15,000 nucleotides of DNA from Botryococcus braunii (GCA_002005505.1 KV908590.1:180001-195000); one strand, 5' to 3'; counted from the first letter of the stretch, positions 1 to 15,000 are shown. A program made the numbers and translations. Notes: a model not told the origin generated them from the letters alone.

Positions 1-95
1 GTGCATCCGTAGCTGGCGGCTGTGGCCGTCACCACCTGCCCCCCCTCCCCCCTCTCTCACTCTTGTTGTGGGTTCGTGTTCCGCTGTCTGACTCC

Positions 96-344
<249 letters not shown>

Positions 345-848
345 CTTTTTTGTAAGTAATTATTTTGTGGAGAGGGGTGGGTTAGGAATGGGGGGTGGGG
401 GCTGAGGCAAATCCAGAGAGCCACAAGCACAGGTGTACAGCCTGTCGAGTGTCCGCAGAGCCCCAGCTCCAGATACTGATCACGAACATCAAGGCCTGAA
501 AGGGCGCACCACCTTGGGATACTACACACCATCATAACAAGAGGTTGCCACCATCCTGAATTGGTAAACACCTTGCACTTTTTTCCGAAACCATCCATTA
601 CCCTGGGGTAGAAATAATAGGTTTGAAAGGGAAGAAAATTGCAAGCTGGCCTTGTTTCACACGATCCTAGTATTGTATAAGGGGGGGGGGGGAAATTGGA
701 AGCTGGCCTGCTTAACACCATCCTAGCATTGATAGATACCAGCAACCTGCGGGATGTGACCATCCTAGGCTTTCGAAAACATCACTCTGGGGTTTGGAAA
801 CCCAAGGTTTGGATCCAATACATCCAACATTTTGGAAATAACAACCTC

Positions 849-932
849 GAACTAAGAAAGAAACCAAAAGCACTAAAAAAAGAAACCGAAGAACTAAGAA
901 AGAAACCAAAAGCAAGCTACAGCAACCCAAAA
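849..932. repeat. 42-bp direct repeat, two copies
   Basis: GAACTAAGAAAGAAACCAAA occurs at 849 and again at 891. The second copy trails into related A-rich sequence (AAAAGC, GAAAGC). Confidence 0.85.
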
Positions 933-969
933 GCGACCCGAAAGCAAGAAAGGCAGGAAGGGAGAAGAC

Positions 970-1073
970 CTCGGTGACGCGAGCTCGCAGATTGTCAAAC
1001 TTGTGAGCGGTGAGAGCCCTGATGGTTCCCTTCAACTCCACCGAATCCGGAATCACATTATGCGCCCCCGGCC
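970..1073 (-). CDS. Amidohydrolase exon 7 (NVIPDSV motif), last exon seen
   Basis: Two bases complete a Gly, then [20 protein letters not shown] and [14 protein letters not shown], matching the NVIPD(S)-x-x-x-x-GT-x-R segment of the M20D lid domain. The acceptor GCGTGCAG is clear. The donor chosen is GAG-GTCTTC at 969, which is weak, so the 3' edge is uncertain. The next expected block (a YPPTVND-like segment) was not found down to base 1. Confidence 0.88.
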
Positions 1074-1140
1074 CTGCACGCCCCCTCCCTTTCAATCACT
1101 TGCCACACATGCATACACATGTACACGGGCACATGCATGT

Positions 1141-1193
<53 letters not shown>

Positions 1194-2065
1194 CACACAC
1201 ACACGCACACGCGCACGCGCTCACGCACACGCAAACACGCACACGCAAACACGCACAAATATACACAAGCACAGAGAGCGAGACAGAGGGGGGAGCCCGC
1301 GCCTCACGGGAGGGGACCGTAATCCCTCCCCCCAGAGGGATTGAGGGGGGGGGAGGGCAGGGAGGGGGCCGGCGCCTTGGAGCAGAGAAGGAGACGGGCT
1401 CCCTGCTTTCACGTTCCGGGTTTTGAGAGGTGGGGTGGGGGCAACAAGCAAGAGCCGCAGGGCCCACAAACCCCCATGGCGGAATCCCAGATGCGGGAGA
1501 AAGGACGTGCGACAAGCTCAAAACTAGTCCTGAAACAGGTCTGTAGGGGGGGGGGGAAAGGAGAGGGGGAAACAAACGCGGGCACAGGTAATACCGCACC
1601 GGTATTGAACCGGGCAACTGTGACGACTACACTGTCGGTCGGGGAGGTTTCCCGCGAAACGAGTGGCTGCAGGGCTGCCACAATGAGCGCTCCCGCCACC
1701 ACGGGGTCCACGCTCAGGTGTGGGGTTGCCGCATGCCCTCCCCGCCCTTCTATTTTGATGTGGAACGCATCCGCAGCCGCCATGATGGTGCCAAACTGGC
1801 CCACCCGAACATATCCCGTGGAGTCAACACAAGGCACCCGAGGATTTAGGGTTTAGGGTTTACAGCTGTGGGACCTGAAGTTGGGAAGTGTTTTTGCACC
1901 CAATCCCGTTCGACAAATGGTGCCCAACTGCAGGTGGTTTGGAGGATCTGGATCGGTTGCCATACTACCCTTCTGCCATGGCCTTTGCCATTACAGACAT
2001 CACTAATACTGTTCACAACGCACATGTGCATGTATGCGTGCGGGCACCCCCGCGCGCGCGCATGC

Positions 2066-2164
<99 letters not shown>

Positions 2165-5100
2165 CGTGCGTGCAGGCATCTGTGCGCGCCTGCATGCGCA
2201 CGTTTCAGAAAGAGAGTATGTGTGAGTATGTCCCAGCACATGTCGCGTCCTGTTTCTCACCCCATGTGGCATCCTCTTTCTGACCCCTCGGCACACCCCA
2301 TGTCCCACCCCATGTTGCACCCCGTTCCCCACCCCATGTCGCATCCGTTTCTCACCCCATGTCCCACAGCATTTCGCATCCTCTTTCCCACCCCATGTCC
2401 CACCATATGCCGCAACCCATGCCGCATCCTGTTTCCGACCCCATGTCGCATTCGTTTCCCACCCCATGTCCCCACCGCATGTCGCATCCTCTTTCCCACC
2501 TAATGTCCCACCCCACATCCCACCTCATGCCGCAACCTGTTTTCCACCCCATGCCCCACCCCATGCCGCATCCTTTTTCCCACGCCATGCCGCAACCGAT
2601 GCCGCAACCTGTTTTCCACAACTGGACCCAGAGCATGTGACTGGCCACGACGCAGAGGGGAGCGCACGCGGGAGGCGATGGTCCCGGAGGGCTCAGCGGG
2701 CCAGATGTGGAGGCCGTGGATACCGGAAACACCCTCCAGTGCCCCTTGCTGCGCCATGATCTTGCCGCCCGCGCCCCCCTCCTCTGCCGGCTGGAACAGC
2801 AACACAACCCGCCCCCGCAGCTCCCCCTCCCTTGCCTTCAACAGCTTGGCCGCTGCGCCACCCACAGACAGCCCCCATGCCCCCCTTGAGTCCCCCGGTC
2901 CCACAGCTCCCCCCTCCCCCCCTCGCTTTCAACAGCTTTCCCGCTACGCTTCAACAGACACCCCCCAAGCCCCCCCTCAGTCCCCCGGTCCTGTACTATG
3001 ACCCGTCCCACAGACTCCCCGAAGGCCCCCTTCAGTCCCCCGGTCCCGCGCCATGACCCGTGTCAGGGACACCCCCCAAGCCCCCCTTCAGTCCCCCTGT
3101 CCAGCGCCATCACCCGTCCCAGGGACACCCCCCAGCCCCCATTCGGTCCCCCGGTCCCGCGCCATGACCCGTCCAGGGACACCCCCCAAGCCCCCGTCCA
3201 GTCCCCTGGTCCAGCGCCATGACCGTCCCAGGGACACCCCCAAAGCCCCCATTCAGTCCCCCAGTCCCGCGCCATGATTCGTCCAAGGACACCCCCAAGC
3301 TCCCCTTCAGTCCCCCGGTCCCGCGCCATGACCCGTCCCAGGGACACCCCCCAAGCCCCCATCCTGCGCTGTGACCGCTCTCCGCCGCTGAGCTCAACTT
3401 AACACCTTCCCCCACCCCACCCCTCCAAAAAGGGCCCGCCTGACAGACAAGGGCTGCTGAGAGACACAGGAGGGGCAGCTGAGAGAGAGAGGGGCAGGTG
3501 AGAGACAGAGAGGGGCAGATGAGACATGGAGAGGGGCAGGTGGAGAAACGCACAGGGCTAGGTGAGAGATGGAGAGGGGCAGGAAAGAGACAGAAAGGGG
3601 CAGGTGACAGACGGGGAGAGGCAGGTGAGAGATCGACAGGGGCAAGTGGAGAGACGGAAGGGGGCACGTGAGAAACATGGGAGCACAGCAGGAAGCAGGG
3701 AGACGGCGGAACGTACCGCCCAGAAGCATTGTCGTGTGCGTGTCATGCCCACACGCATGCATCTTGCCTTCGTGCGTGCTCTTGAAATCCAGGTCGGTTT
3801 CTTCCTGCAGGAGCCCACCCTCCAGCCTATAAACCTCTTAAGTTCCAGCTTACTCATCCCTAATCCCAACGCCTCCCGTGCAGGACCCAACCCTAATCCC
3901 AACCCCTTCCCTGCAGGACCCAACCCTAATCGCAATCCCTTCCCGGCAGGACCCATCCCTAATCCCCGCCTGCTCTAAGTCCCCGCCTGCTCATTTGAGC
4001 ATGCTCTGTACCAGGACGCCCCTATCTCAGCCCCTCACCCTTCACCTCTTCACCCCCTCTGCATCCCTTTTACACAATTTTTTCTTTCAACGAGCTTCAA
4101 CCCTCTCGCTGTCGGGAAAGGGGTCGCAGGCCACCCCCGTCTCAGGAGGAGGTTTGTTGCGCGTGCAAGAGGGCCCCAGAGCACCCCTCTTCGCCGCATG
4201 TCCTCTTCCGGGAACAAAACTATCCCTATCAAGAGCACTTCAAGAATGAACAGTTTTGTGATCTGACAGTCTGCCTTTTGCTGAGCGATTGATCCGGGCA
4301 GAGGCGGGCTTTCTATCTTTTGCTGGGCAAAAATCATCGGGCAGAGACGGGATTACTATCTTTTGCTGAGCAATTTATCCGGGATGAGACGGGCTTGCTA
4401 GCTTTTGCTGAGCAAATTATCCGGGAAGAGACGGGCTTGCTAGCTTTTGCTCAGCAAATTATCCGGGCAGAGCCGGCCTTGCAAAGATGGGCCTACTAAG
4501 ATGGGTTTACTTATCCGGGAAGAGACGGGCTTACACAGATGGGCTTACTAAGATGGGTTTACTAAGATGGGCTTACTAAGATGGGCTTACACAGATGGGC
4601 CTACTAAGATGGGTTTACTAAGATGGGCTTACTAAGATGGGCAGGGCGTCCATGTCAGCCCTCAGGGCAAAGGCCGGCTCTCCCTCCCCAATGGTGGCAA
4701 CAATGCCTGTTTGGGCCACAGGGTAGCGGTACTTAATCCCCAACTCATCCAGCGTCTTCCTGTGCAAGCCCTCAGTACCGCTGTCGATTTTTCTCTTCCG
4801 AACCCCGATCCTGTCCTCTCTTCCCCCGTCTTTTCTGTCCTAAATCCGGTTAAAGCCCTTGTTTTCTGTCATTTTTCTTATCTTCCCATCCAATCAAGCG
4901 TGATGTTCTAACCCAAGCCTTCCATCGGCAAATATCAATCAGCGGCAGGTGACTTGTTTGGGATCTTTGTACTGTTGGATGGACCATCTGAAACATTGTC
5001 CAGTTGGTTGGACCATCTGAAACACAATGGGTGGAAAGCATTGGGAACGATGAACATCAACTGTCTTAGAATGGAATCCAGCGCGGTGGTTCAGCCACAT

Positions 5101-6151
5101 CTGCGCAGGCACTTGCCAGAATGCCAAGAGGGACACGTTCATTCATTCGTAGTGTTATGCAACAAGAAAAGTGTTGGAGGCGTGCAGGCATGCAACGCAC
5201 GTGTGGGGGGGGAAGGCCTGGCATGTTGGAATGCATGACCTTTTTTAAGTTTGAGCCAAAAGTCTCCACACACTTCTCATGTGCTCATCTGGGTACAGCA
5301 CAGAGGCAAATTGGGTACAGCACAGGCAATTGGGCACATGTCAGGTGGTGCTTGGTTAAAATCCGCCTGCGGTAAGCCGACTTCACTTTTTCCTCCCTAT
5401 ATCCCCTCCTTGCTGGTTGTGTTTCTTTCTTTTGGTTTTCTGAGATGGAAGGGAGGCCAGGCCGTGGTTTTGGCCGAAAACCCTATTAGAGCCTAGAAAA
5501 CTTTTCCAAAATAGGGCTTTGCCGCGGCAGGGTATAGTGTCCACAAACACTGTCGGCGACTTTGTGACAGGATGGAGAGGCTCTGACGCATTCCTTATAC
5601 ATGCTTTCAATATTCGCATGTACAGTGATAAGGGCAAAACAAACTGCTCATGAAGGAGCCGAGAACACATGGCTGTCCAGCTTGAAATGCGTCTCTGGTC
5701 AAGGTCACATTTGACGGACTGTTGCAGCGAAAGCAATAATCTGTAACGCACCGTACTAAAGCGCTGGTCTTGTGAAGATCAAATCTCAACTCTGGGATTT
5801 TGTGGAGCTCCCTGCGGTGTGCCCATGCCGCTCCCCCTCAGAAGTCCGATTAACAGTTCTTGTCAGTAAAGCACAATTGCTACTATGTCGAGCTTCTCTT
5901 TCCGTACTCATGGTGAACAATGCATTCAAACCGAATCGGCTGACCGTGTTTTGAACGTGACGATACCTCCGAAGTTCGACCATCCACGGTTGTATTTCGT
6001 CAGCTTCCTTCAATAGTACTTGTTCAACCTCCAGACCGTTGACATAGCTTGCAATCACGAGTAGCAAAATCAATCCCGGGGCACGACGCCGTTTCCGTTG
6101 CCATTCCCCGACTATACGGCATTCTCTAACAGAGCACGTCGGTTCCTGCAT
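970..6151 (-). CDS. M20D metallo-amidohydrolase (IAA-amino acid hydrolase ILR1/IAR3-like), 3' end outside window
   Basis: Seen: seven exons read right to left, 6151-5967, 5811-5752, 4759-4633, 3804-3717, 2852-2668, 1795-1600 and 1073-970. They join in compatible phases to 315 open codons, and every intron is GT-AG. The order is a signal peptide (about residues 1-39), WMVELRR then HKIPEL (56-70), RADMDALP (115-122), HACGHD (140-145), PAEEGGAGG (175-183), GLHIWP (200-205), [10 protein letters not shown] (residues 232-241) and NVIPDSV (286-292). Known for the family: M20D enzymes such as Arabidopsis ILR1, IAR3 and ILL2 use a Cys, two His and a Glu plus one C-terminal His to hold the metal, and hydrolyse amide-linked auxin or jasmonate conjugates, often in the ER. 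C142, H144, E177/E178 and H202 are all present. The last metal His and any ER-retention tail would lie left of base 1; plant members are about 430-440 residues. Inference: an active, ER-directed N-acyl amino acid amidohydrolase; the substrate cannot be told from sequence. I see no frameshift or premature stop. Confidence 0.93.
1138..1256. repeat. (AC)n microsatellite with degenerate tail
   Basis: A pure (AC)n core from 1142, then (AC) interrupted by GC and AA steps. It lies in amidohydrolase intron 6, so the transcript carries (GU)n here. Confidence 0.96.
1600..1795 (-). CDS. Amidohydrolase exon 6 (start of the lid/dimerisation domain)
   Basis: Codes for [20 protein letters not shown] then [20 protein letters not shown] and ending [10 protein letters not shown] plus one base. 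GRGGHAA(T/M)PH is the hallmark of the M20 lid domain. Acceptor TGGGCCAG, donor GTGCGG in phase 1. The donor sits in the loop of a short hairpin, AATACCG-GTG-CGGTATT. Confidence 0.97.
1845..1861. repeat. Interstitial telomere-like motif
   Basis: Just over two copies of TTTAGGG on the plus strand, CCCTAAA on the gene strand, about 50 bp upstream of the exon 6 acceptor. This is the Arabidopsis-type telomere unit and also contains the plant telo-box AAACCCTAA. Confidence 0.7.
2049..2176. repeat. (CG)n-(TG)n microsatellite
   Basis: A short CGCGCG block, then an almost pure (TG)n tract at 2071-2161 inside amidohydrolase intron 5; the transcript carries (AC)n. Confidence 0.96.
2240..2625. repeat. 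12-bp minisatellite (CCCATGTCGCAC-like)
   Basis: About thirty degenerate 12-bp units of the type CCCATGTCCCAC, CCCATGCCGCAT or CCTGTTTCCCAC. Because 12 is a multiple of 3, the plus strand reads as an open (HPMS)n frame and the minus strand as a Gly/Met/Arg-rich frame. Lies in amidohydrolase intron 5. Confidence 0.9.
2668..2852 (-). CDS. Amidohydrolase exon 5 (PAEEGGAGG and GLHIWP motifs)
   Basis: After acceptor GGCGCAG the two bases CG complete an Ala codon, giving [21 protein letters not shown], then [15 protein letters not shown] and [16 protein letters not shown]. The PAEE glutamates act as general base and metal ligand in the family, and the GLH histidine is a ligand. The donor is GTGCGC at 2667, phase 0. 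The acceptor and the first dozen codons are present a second time in the upstream intron (about 2904-2990). Confidence 0.97.
2889..3365. repeat. 55-bp minisatellite, C-rich
   Basis: The landmark AGTCCCCC(G/T)GTCC recurs at 2889, 2979, 3034, 3090, 3145, 3200, 3255 and 3309, so one 90-bp step is followed by six or more steps of 54-56 bp. Each unit holds GCGCCATGACCCGTCCCAGG and GACACCCCCCAAGCCCC. Lies in amidohydrolase intron 4 beside exon 5. Confidence 0.93.
2904..2990. repeat. Duplicate of the exon 5 acceptor region
   Basis: Aligns to 2818-2902 with a few changes: CTTTCAACAGCTTTCCCGCT here against CTTCAACAGCTTGGCCGCTG in the gene. On the minus strand it reproduces an AG acceptor (GCGTAG) and the first codons of exon 5. 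Confidence 0.85.
3460..3682. repeat. ~22-bp purine-rich minisatellite
   Basis: About ten degenerate units of GAGAGACAGAGAGGGGCAGGT type, ending some 30 bp from the exon 4 donor. Confidence 0.85.
3717..3804 (-). CDS. Amidohydrolase exon 4 (HACGHD metal-binding motif)
   Basis: Codes for [20 protein letters not shown] followed by DTHTTMLLG. The Cys and second His of HACGHD are metal ligands in M20D enzymes. Acceptor CTCCTGCAG, donor GTACGT, leaving in phase 1. Exon 3 to exon 4 reads MDALPIL then EETDLDF, as expected for the family (MDALPIQEET in many members). Confidence 0.97.
3851..3965. repeat. 33-bp minisatellite beside exon 4
   Basis: CAGGACCCAACCCTAATC recurs at 3881, 3914 and 3947 (33 bp apart), with a partial unit before. 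The part CTTCCCTGCAGGACCCAACC resembles the exon 4 acceptor region CTTCCTGCAGGAGCCCACCC at 3801-3820. It also contains telomere-like CCCTAA. Confidence 0.88.
4275..4484. repeat. 42-bp minisatellite, five units
   Basis: CTTTTGCTGAGCAAATTATC-type units begin at 4275, 4317, 4360, 4402 and 4444. Each opens with the near-palindrome TTTGCT(G/C)AGCAAA and continues CCGGG(C/A)AGAGACGGGCTTGC. Confidence 0.93.
4485..4640. repeat. 14-bp tandem array overlapping the exon 3 donor
   Basis: Units AGATGGGCTTACTA (variants TTTACTA, CTTACAC, CCTACTA) run without a gap from 4537 to 4634, with two more at 4485-4512 split off by a fragment of the 42-bp repeat. On the minus strand each unit reads CCCATCTTAGTAAG, and the unit next to exon 3 is the real exon end plus GT. 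Confidence 0.95.
4633..4759 (-). CDS. Amidohydrolase exon 3 (RADMDALP segment)
   Basis: Codes for [18 protein letters not shown], then [24 protein letters not shown] (in two pieces here only for length), matching the core beta-strand region of M20D proteins, where the Asp of RADMDALP is conserved. Acceptor GCTTGCACAG, donor GTAAGC at 4632. The last nine exon bases and the donor form one unit of a 14-bp tandem array that continues into the intron, so several equivalent donors lie 14 bp apart. Confidence 0.95.
4975..5036. repeat. 29-bp direct repeat, two copies
   Basis: GGACCATCTGAAACA at 4981 and again at 5010 within amidohydrolase intron 2. Confidence 0.8.
5290..5332. repeat. Short direct repeat, two copies
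   Basis: GGGTACAGCACAGAGGCAAATT followed by GGGTACAGCACAGGCAATT in amidohydrolase intron 2. The rest of that intron (4760-5751) shows no other structure. Confidence 0.8.
5752..5811 (-). CDS. Amidohydrolase exon 2 (60-nt small exon, HxxPEL motif)
   Basis: A 60-nt exon too short to show as a long reading frame. It follows acceptor ...ACACCGCAG and ends at donor GTGCGT. It supplies the first base of its opening Arg, then [12 protein letters not shown] and HKTSALVR. This is the family segment RR-x-(I/L)-H-x-x-PEL that always sits between the exon 1 helix and the RKTLDELG segment. Phases match on both sides (enters with one base, leaves with two). A 155-bp intron separates it from exon 1. Confidence 0.9.
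5967..6151 (-). CDS. Amidohydrolase exon 1: start codon, signal peptide and start of catalytic domain
   Basis: The first in-frame ATG is at 6151; the frame is open further upstream to 6229 but only with TTG. Residues 1-26 are polar and basic (a KRRR cluster), followed by a hydrophobic core [11 protein letters not shown] and a likely cleavage after VNG near residue 39. [17 protein letters not shown] then matches the first helix of plant ILR1-like proteins. The exon ends in phase 2 at donor GTATCG (5966). The n-region is long for a signal peptide, and the -3 base before the ATG is T, so the start is likely but not certain. Confidence 0.85.
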
Positions 6152-6601
6152 CGAACTTGAAACTTCAAAAAGCTGTAGGCGGTGAAACGCCTTTGCCCTT
6201 GCAGTCGCCACCAGCTTGTCAGGGATCAAAAGAAATCAGTTGAAGGTGGTGATCTCACTGCTGTACTGCCACTAAATCTTTTGCGTCGGAGATAGCCACG
6301 ACATGTGTGTCGAAGCGACAGTTGCGATCTGGCACGTGATGGCATGACGGCCGGACCCTGTCGCGGTGCTGGTCGGGATCGCTTGAAATGCACCCCGAGG
6401 CATTTGAGTTGTGGCCCCAACTGCGGGTACCAATGGTGGTCATGTGAGTACAATGGCAGAAGCTGCTGCAATCAACTGTCTGTCTTACTCGAGCTCCACT
6501 CAGTGGCATCGAAGATGTTGTTAGAAATGCAACTTTGGTGCACTAAATCAAGTCGGTTGTCCAGTTGTGGCGATCCTTTACTCCATAAGATCGTAGAGAC
6601 A

Positions 6602-6608
6602 TATAAAA
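6602..6608 (+). promoter_or_regulatory. Candidate TATA box
   Basis: TATAAAA on the plus strand, the clearest one between the two divergent genes. It would place a transcription start around 6630-6640, just ahead of the acidic ATG frame at 6704. Isolated TATA matches are common by chance, so support is limited. Confidence 0.25.
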
Positions 6609-6703
6609 CTGATGATGAGAAATCTCAGTTTCGTAACTGCTAGCTTGCATTCTAGTTTTGTTTCCCTTGCAGCGGGAGCTCGTAAGAACGGTACGGATCG
6701 CTG

Positions 6704-6739
6704 ATGAGGGAGGACTCGGACGAAGAAAACAATGATGAG
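6704..6739 (+). CDS. Possible first coding exon of SEC5 (weak)
   Basis: ATG followed by the very acidic MREDSDEENNDE, then donor GAG-GTGCTC in phase 0, the phase of every other SEC5 intron seen. Plant SEC5 proteins begin with a short acidic stretch (Ser/Asp/Glu-rich, then a helix), so the match is suggestive only. A TATAAAA lies 96 bp upstream. No exon linking this to 8093 was recognised, so it may be chance. Confidence 0.22.
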
Positions 6740-7393
6740 GTGCTCCATATCCTCGAGCTTATTATCCTTATGATTTTGATGTGTTTATGTCGAACGGCTC
6801 CAATACCCTGAAAGGGCGGACCGTTTTCTCTTGGTTCGATTACCCGCACCTCCGCACTGCGTTCTGAAACAAAGAGGATACTTAAATACTGCATTTACTT
6901 TACGCTTCCTAACAAAGCATTTTAACAAGAAAATAATGAGAAAATGACGTAGTTTACAAGTTGTACCTCAAACAACGTAGAAAAGCAATACACAGAAGCA
7001 CAGCCAGTCATGGATGGTGATGTAATCTCCCCACAGAGGTACAGGATGCAGAAAGATTTGTATCCCCATGGAAACAAGGGGAATTCAACTTGTCTACACC
7101 TTCCCTTCCCGTCCCATCCACATCAGGGTTTTGCAGTTTGCGCAAGCAGTACTGGTGTGAAACATTTGACACTGAGGGACAGCCGAAAGTGCAAATGATA
7201 AAGGGGGGGGGGGTAAGAGGGCTCCAACAGCAGTGGGGAGGGTAAACAAATAATGACTACTGGGACGTGTGCTGATTCGGGAGGGGCCTCCCTCCGTCCC
7301 TCCATCCTCCCGCTCCCCATAGTCTCTCCCTTGCGCCTGCTCTCGGCTCCCTCTCTATGTGCCTTTTGTGCGTGTGTACGCATGTGTGCATGA

Positions 7394-7394
<1 letters not shown>

Positions 7395-7434
<40 letters not shown>

Positions 7435-7640
7435 TGTGCGTGTGTGTGTGTGGGGGGGGGGTGTGGGTGTCTGTGTGCGGTTGTGTGTGTGAGTGTGTGT
7501 GTATGTGTGTGTGTGTGTGAGAGTGTGTGTGTGTGTGTCTGTGTGTGCGCGCGCGTGAGAGAGAGAGAGGGGGGGGGGAGGAGGGAGGGAGGGAGGGAGG
7601 GAGGGAGAGAGAGAGAGAGACAGAGAGAGAGAGAGTGAGT
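7395..7640. repeat. Compound (TG)n-(GGGA)n-(GA)n tract
   Basis: Interrupted (TG)n at 7395-7555 with internal G-runs, then GAGAGA, G9, (GGGA)n and (GA)n to about 7640. Confidence 0.95.
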
Positions 7641-7837
7641 GAGTCCGCGCAGTCATGTGTGTAAGGGGGTAGGGATTGTTGCATTTGTGCCTGCTCACCC
7701 ACCCACGTGAGCCCATCGCATCTGTCTGCATCATCGCTGTCCAAGTCAAACAGTCCACGCCACCCTCGTTTTGTCCGACATTGTCCTTTCTCCGTTTAAT
7801 AAGCTCGGCACTTACCGCTGCAGTCCCTCCCGCACCT

Positions 7838-7973
<136 letters not shown>

Positions 7974-8092
7974 CGACCCGCATCTCATCATCCTCTAGCC
8001 TGGCGACTTCCCCACAGGCAGAGCTGTGCATGGGCCGCAGTTGCATTTTAACATGGTTGTTGTGGGTGGGGGGAAAGGTGGGAGACCGAGTG

Positions 8093-14237
<6,145 letters not shown>

Positions 14238-14269
14238 GTGCCTCTTTCTCTCCTCCTCTTTGATGTGCC

Positions 14270-15000
<731 letters not shown>

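Noticed and set aside
712..967. Possible further amidohydrolase exon after the pyrimidine-rich TTTCTTTCTTAG sites
   Set aside because: The frame beyond (GCYFQNVGCIGSK) shows none of the expected YPPTVND-like segment.
3110..3667. Long Pro/Leu/Ser minus-strand frame
   Set aside because: Spans the 55-bp and 22-bp minisatellites in intron 4; the frame is a repeat by-product.
6305..6643. Plus-strand open frame of 112 codons with many Cys
   Set aside because: No family resemblance, no regular Cys spacing, and plausible by chance in this composition.

Overview
This is nuclear DNA of a eukaryote, most likely from the green lineage. The evidence is that both recognisable genes are split by GT-AG introns, that both proteins read most like plant families (an ILR1/IAR3-type M20D amidohydrolase with a signal peptide, and a plant-type exocyst SEC5 without an obvious TIG domain), and that an interstitial Arabidopsis-type telomere motif (TTTAGGG) lies at 1845-1861. 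The very high load of dinucleotide microsatellites and intron minisatellites would fit a repeat-rich streptophyte alga such as Chara, but that genus is only a guess.

Layout. The minus strand from 6151 down to 970 carries the first seven coding exons (945 nt, 315 codons, all phases compatible) of an M20D metallo-amidohydrolase. Its C-terminal quarter lies beyond the left edge. The plus strand from about 8090 to 14237 carries four internal exons of exocyst subunit SEC5, all joined in phase 0. It continues beyond the right edge, and its N-terminal exon or exons are uncertain (one weak candidate is at 6704-6739). The two genes are therefore head to head around an intergenic or 5' region at roughly 6150-8000. 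No RNA gene, transposon protein, CRISPR array or bacterial-type operon is supported.

Everything else is intron, intergenic DNA or repeat. There are long (AG/CT)n and (AC/GT)n tracts, a ~570-bp (TCC)n tract, a composite (GT)n-G15-(TC)n-(TG)n tract, and many minisatellites (periods 12, 14, 22, 33, 42, 44, 48, 54, 55 and 60 bp). Almost all long reading frames (poly-RE, HT, CV, SL and similar) are translations of these repeats and not genes.

Most unusual points. (1) Three splice junctions of the amidohydrolase gene (exon 3 donor, exon 4 acceptor, exon 5 acceptor) are copied into neighbouring intron arrays. (2) A SEC5 intron is saturated with the palindrome GTAC (about 27 copies in 950 bp) and includes 48-bp units with long perfect hairpins. 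(3) Several exons are bracketed by complementary dinucleotide tracts that could pair in the pre-mRNA. The two genes have no visible shared pathway: one hydrolyses N-acyl amino acid conjugates, probably in the ER lumen, and the other tethers secretory vesicles at the plasma membrane.
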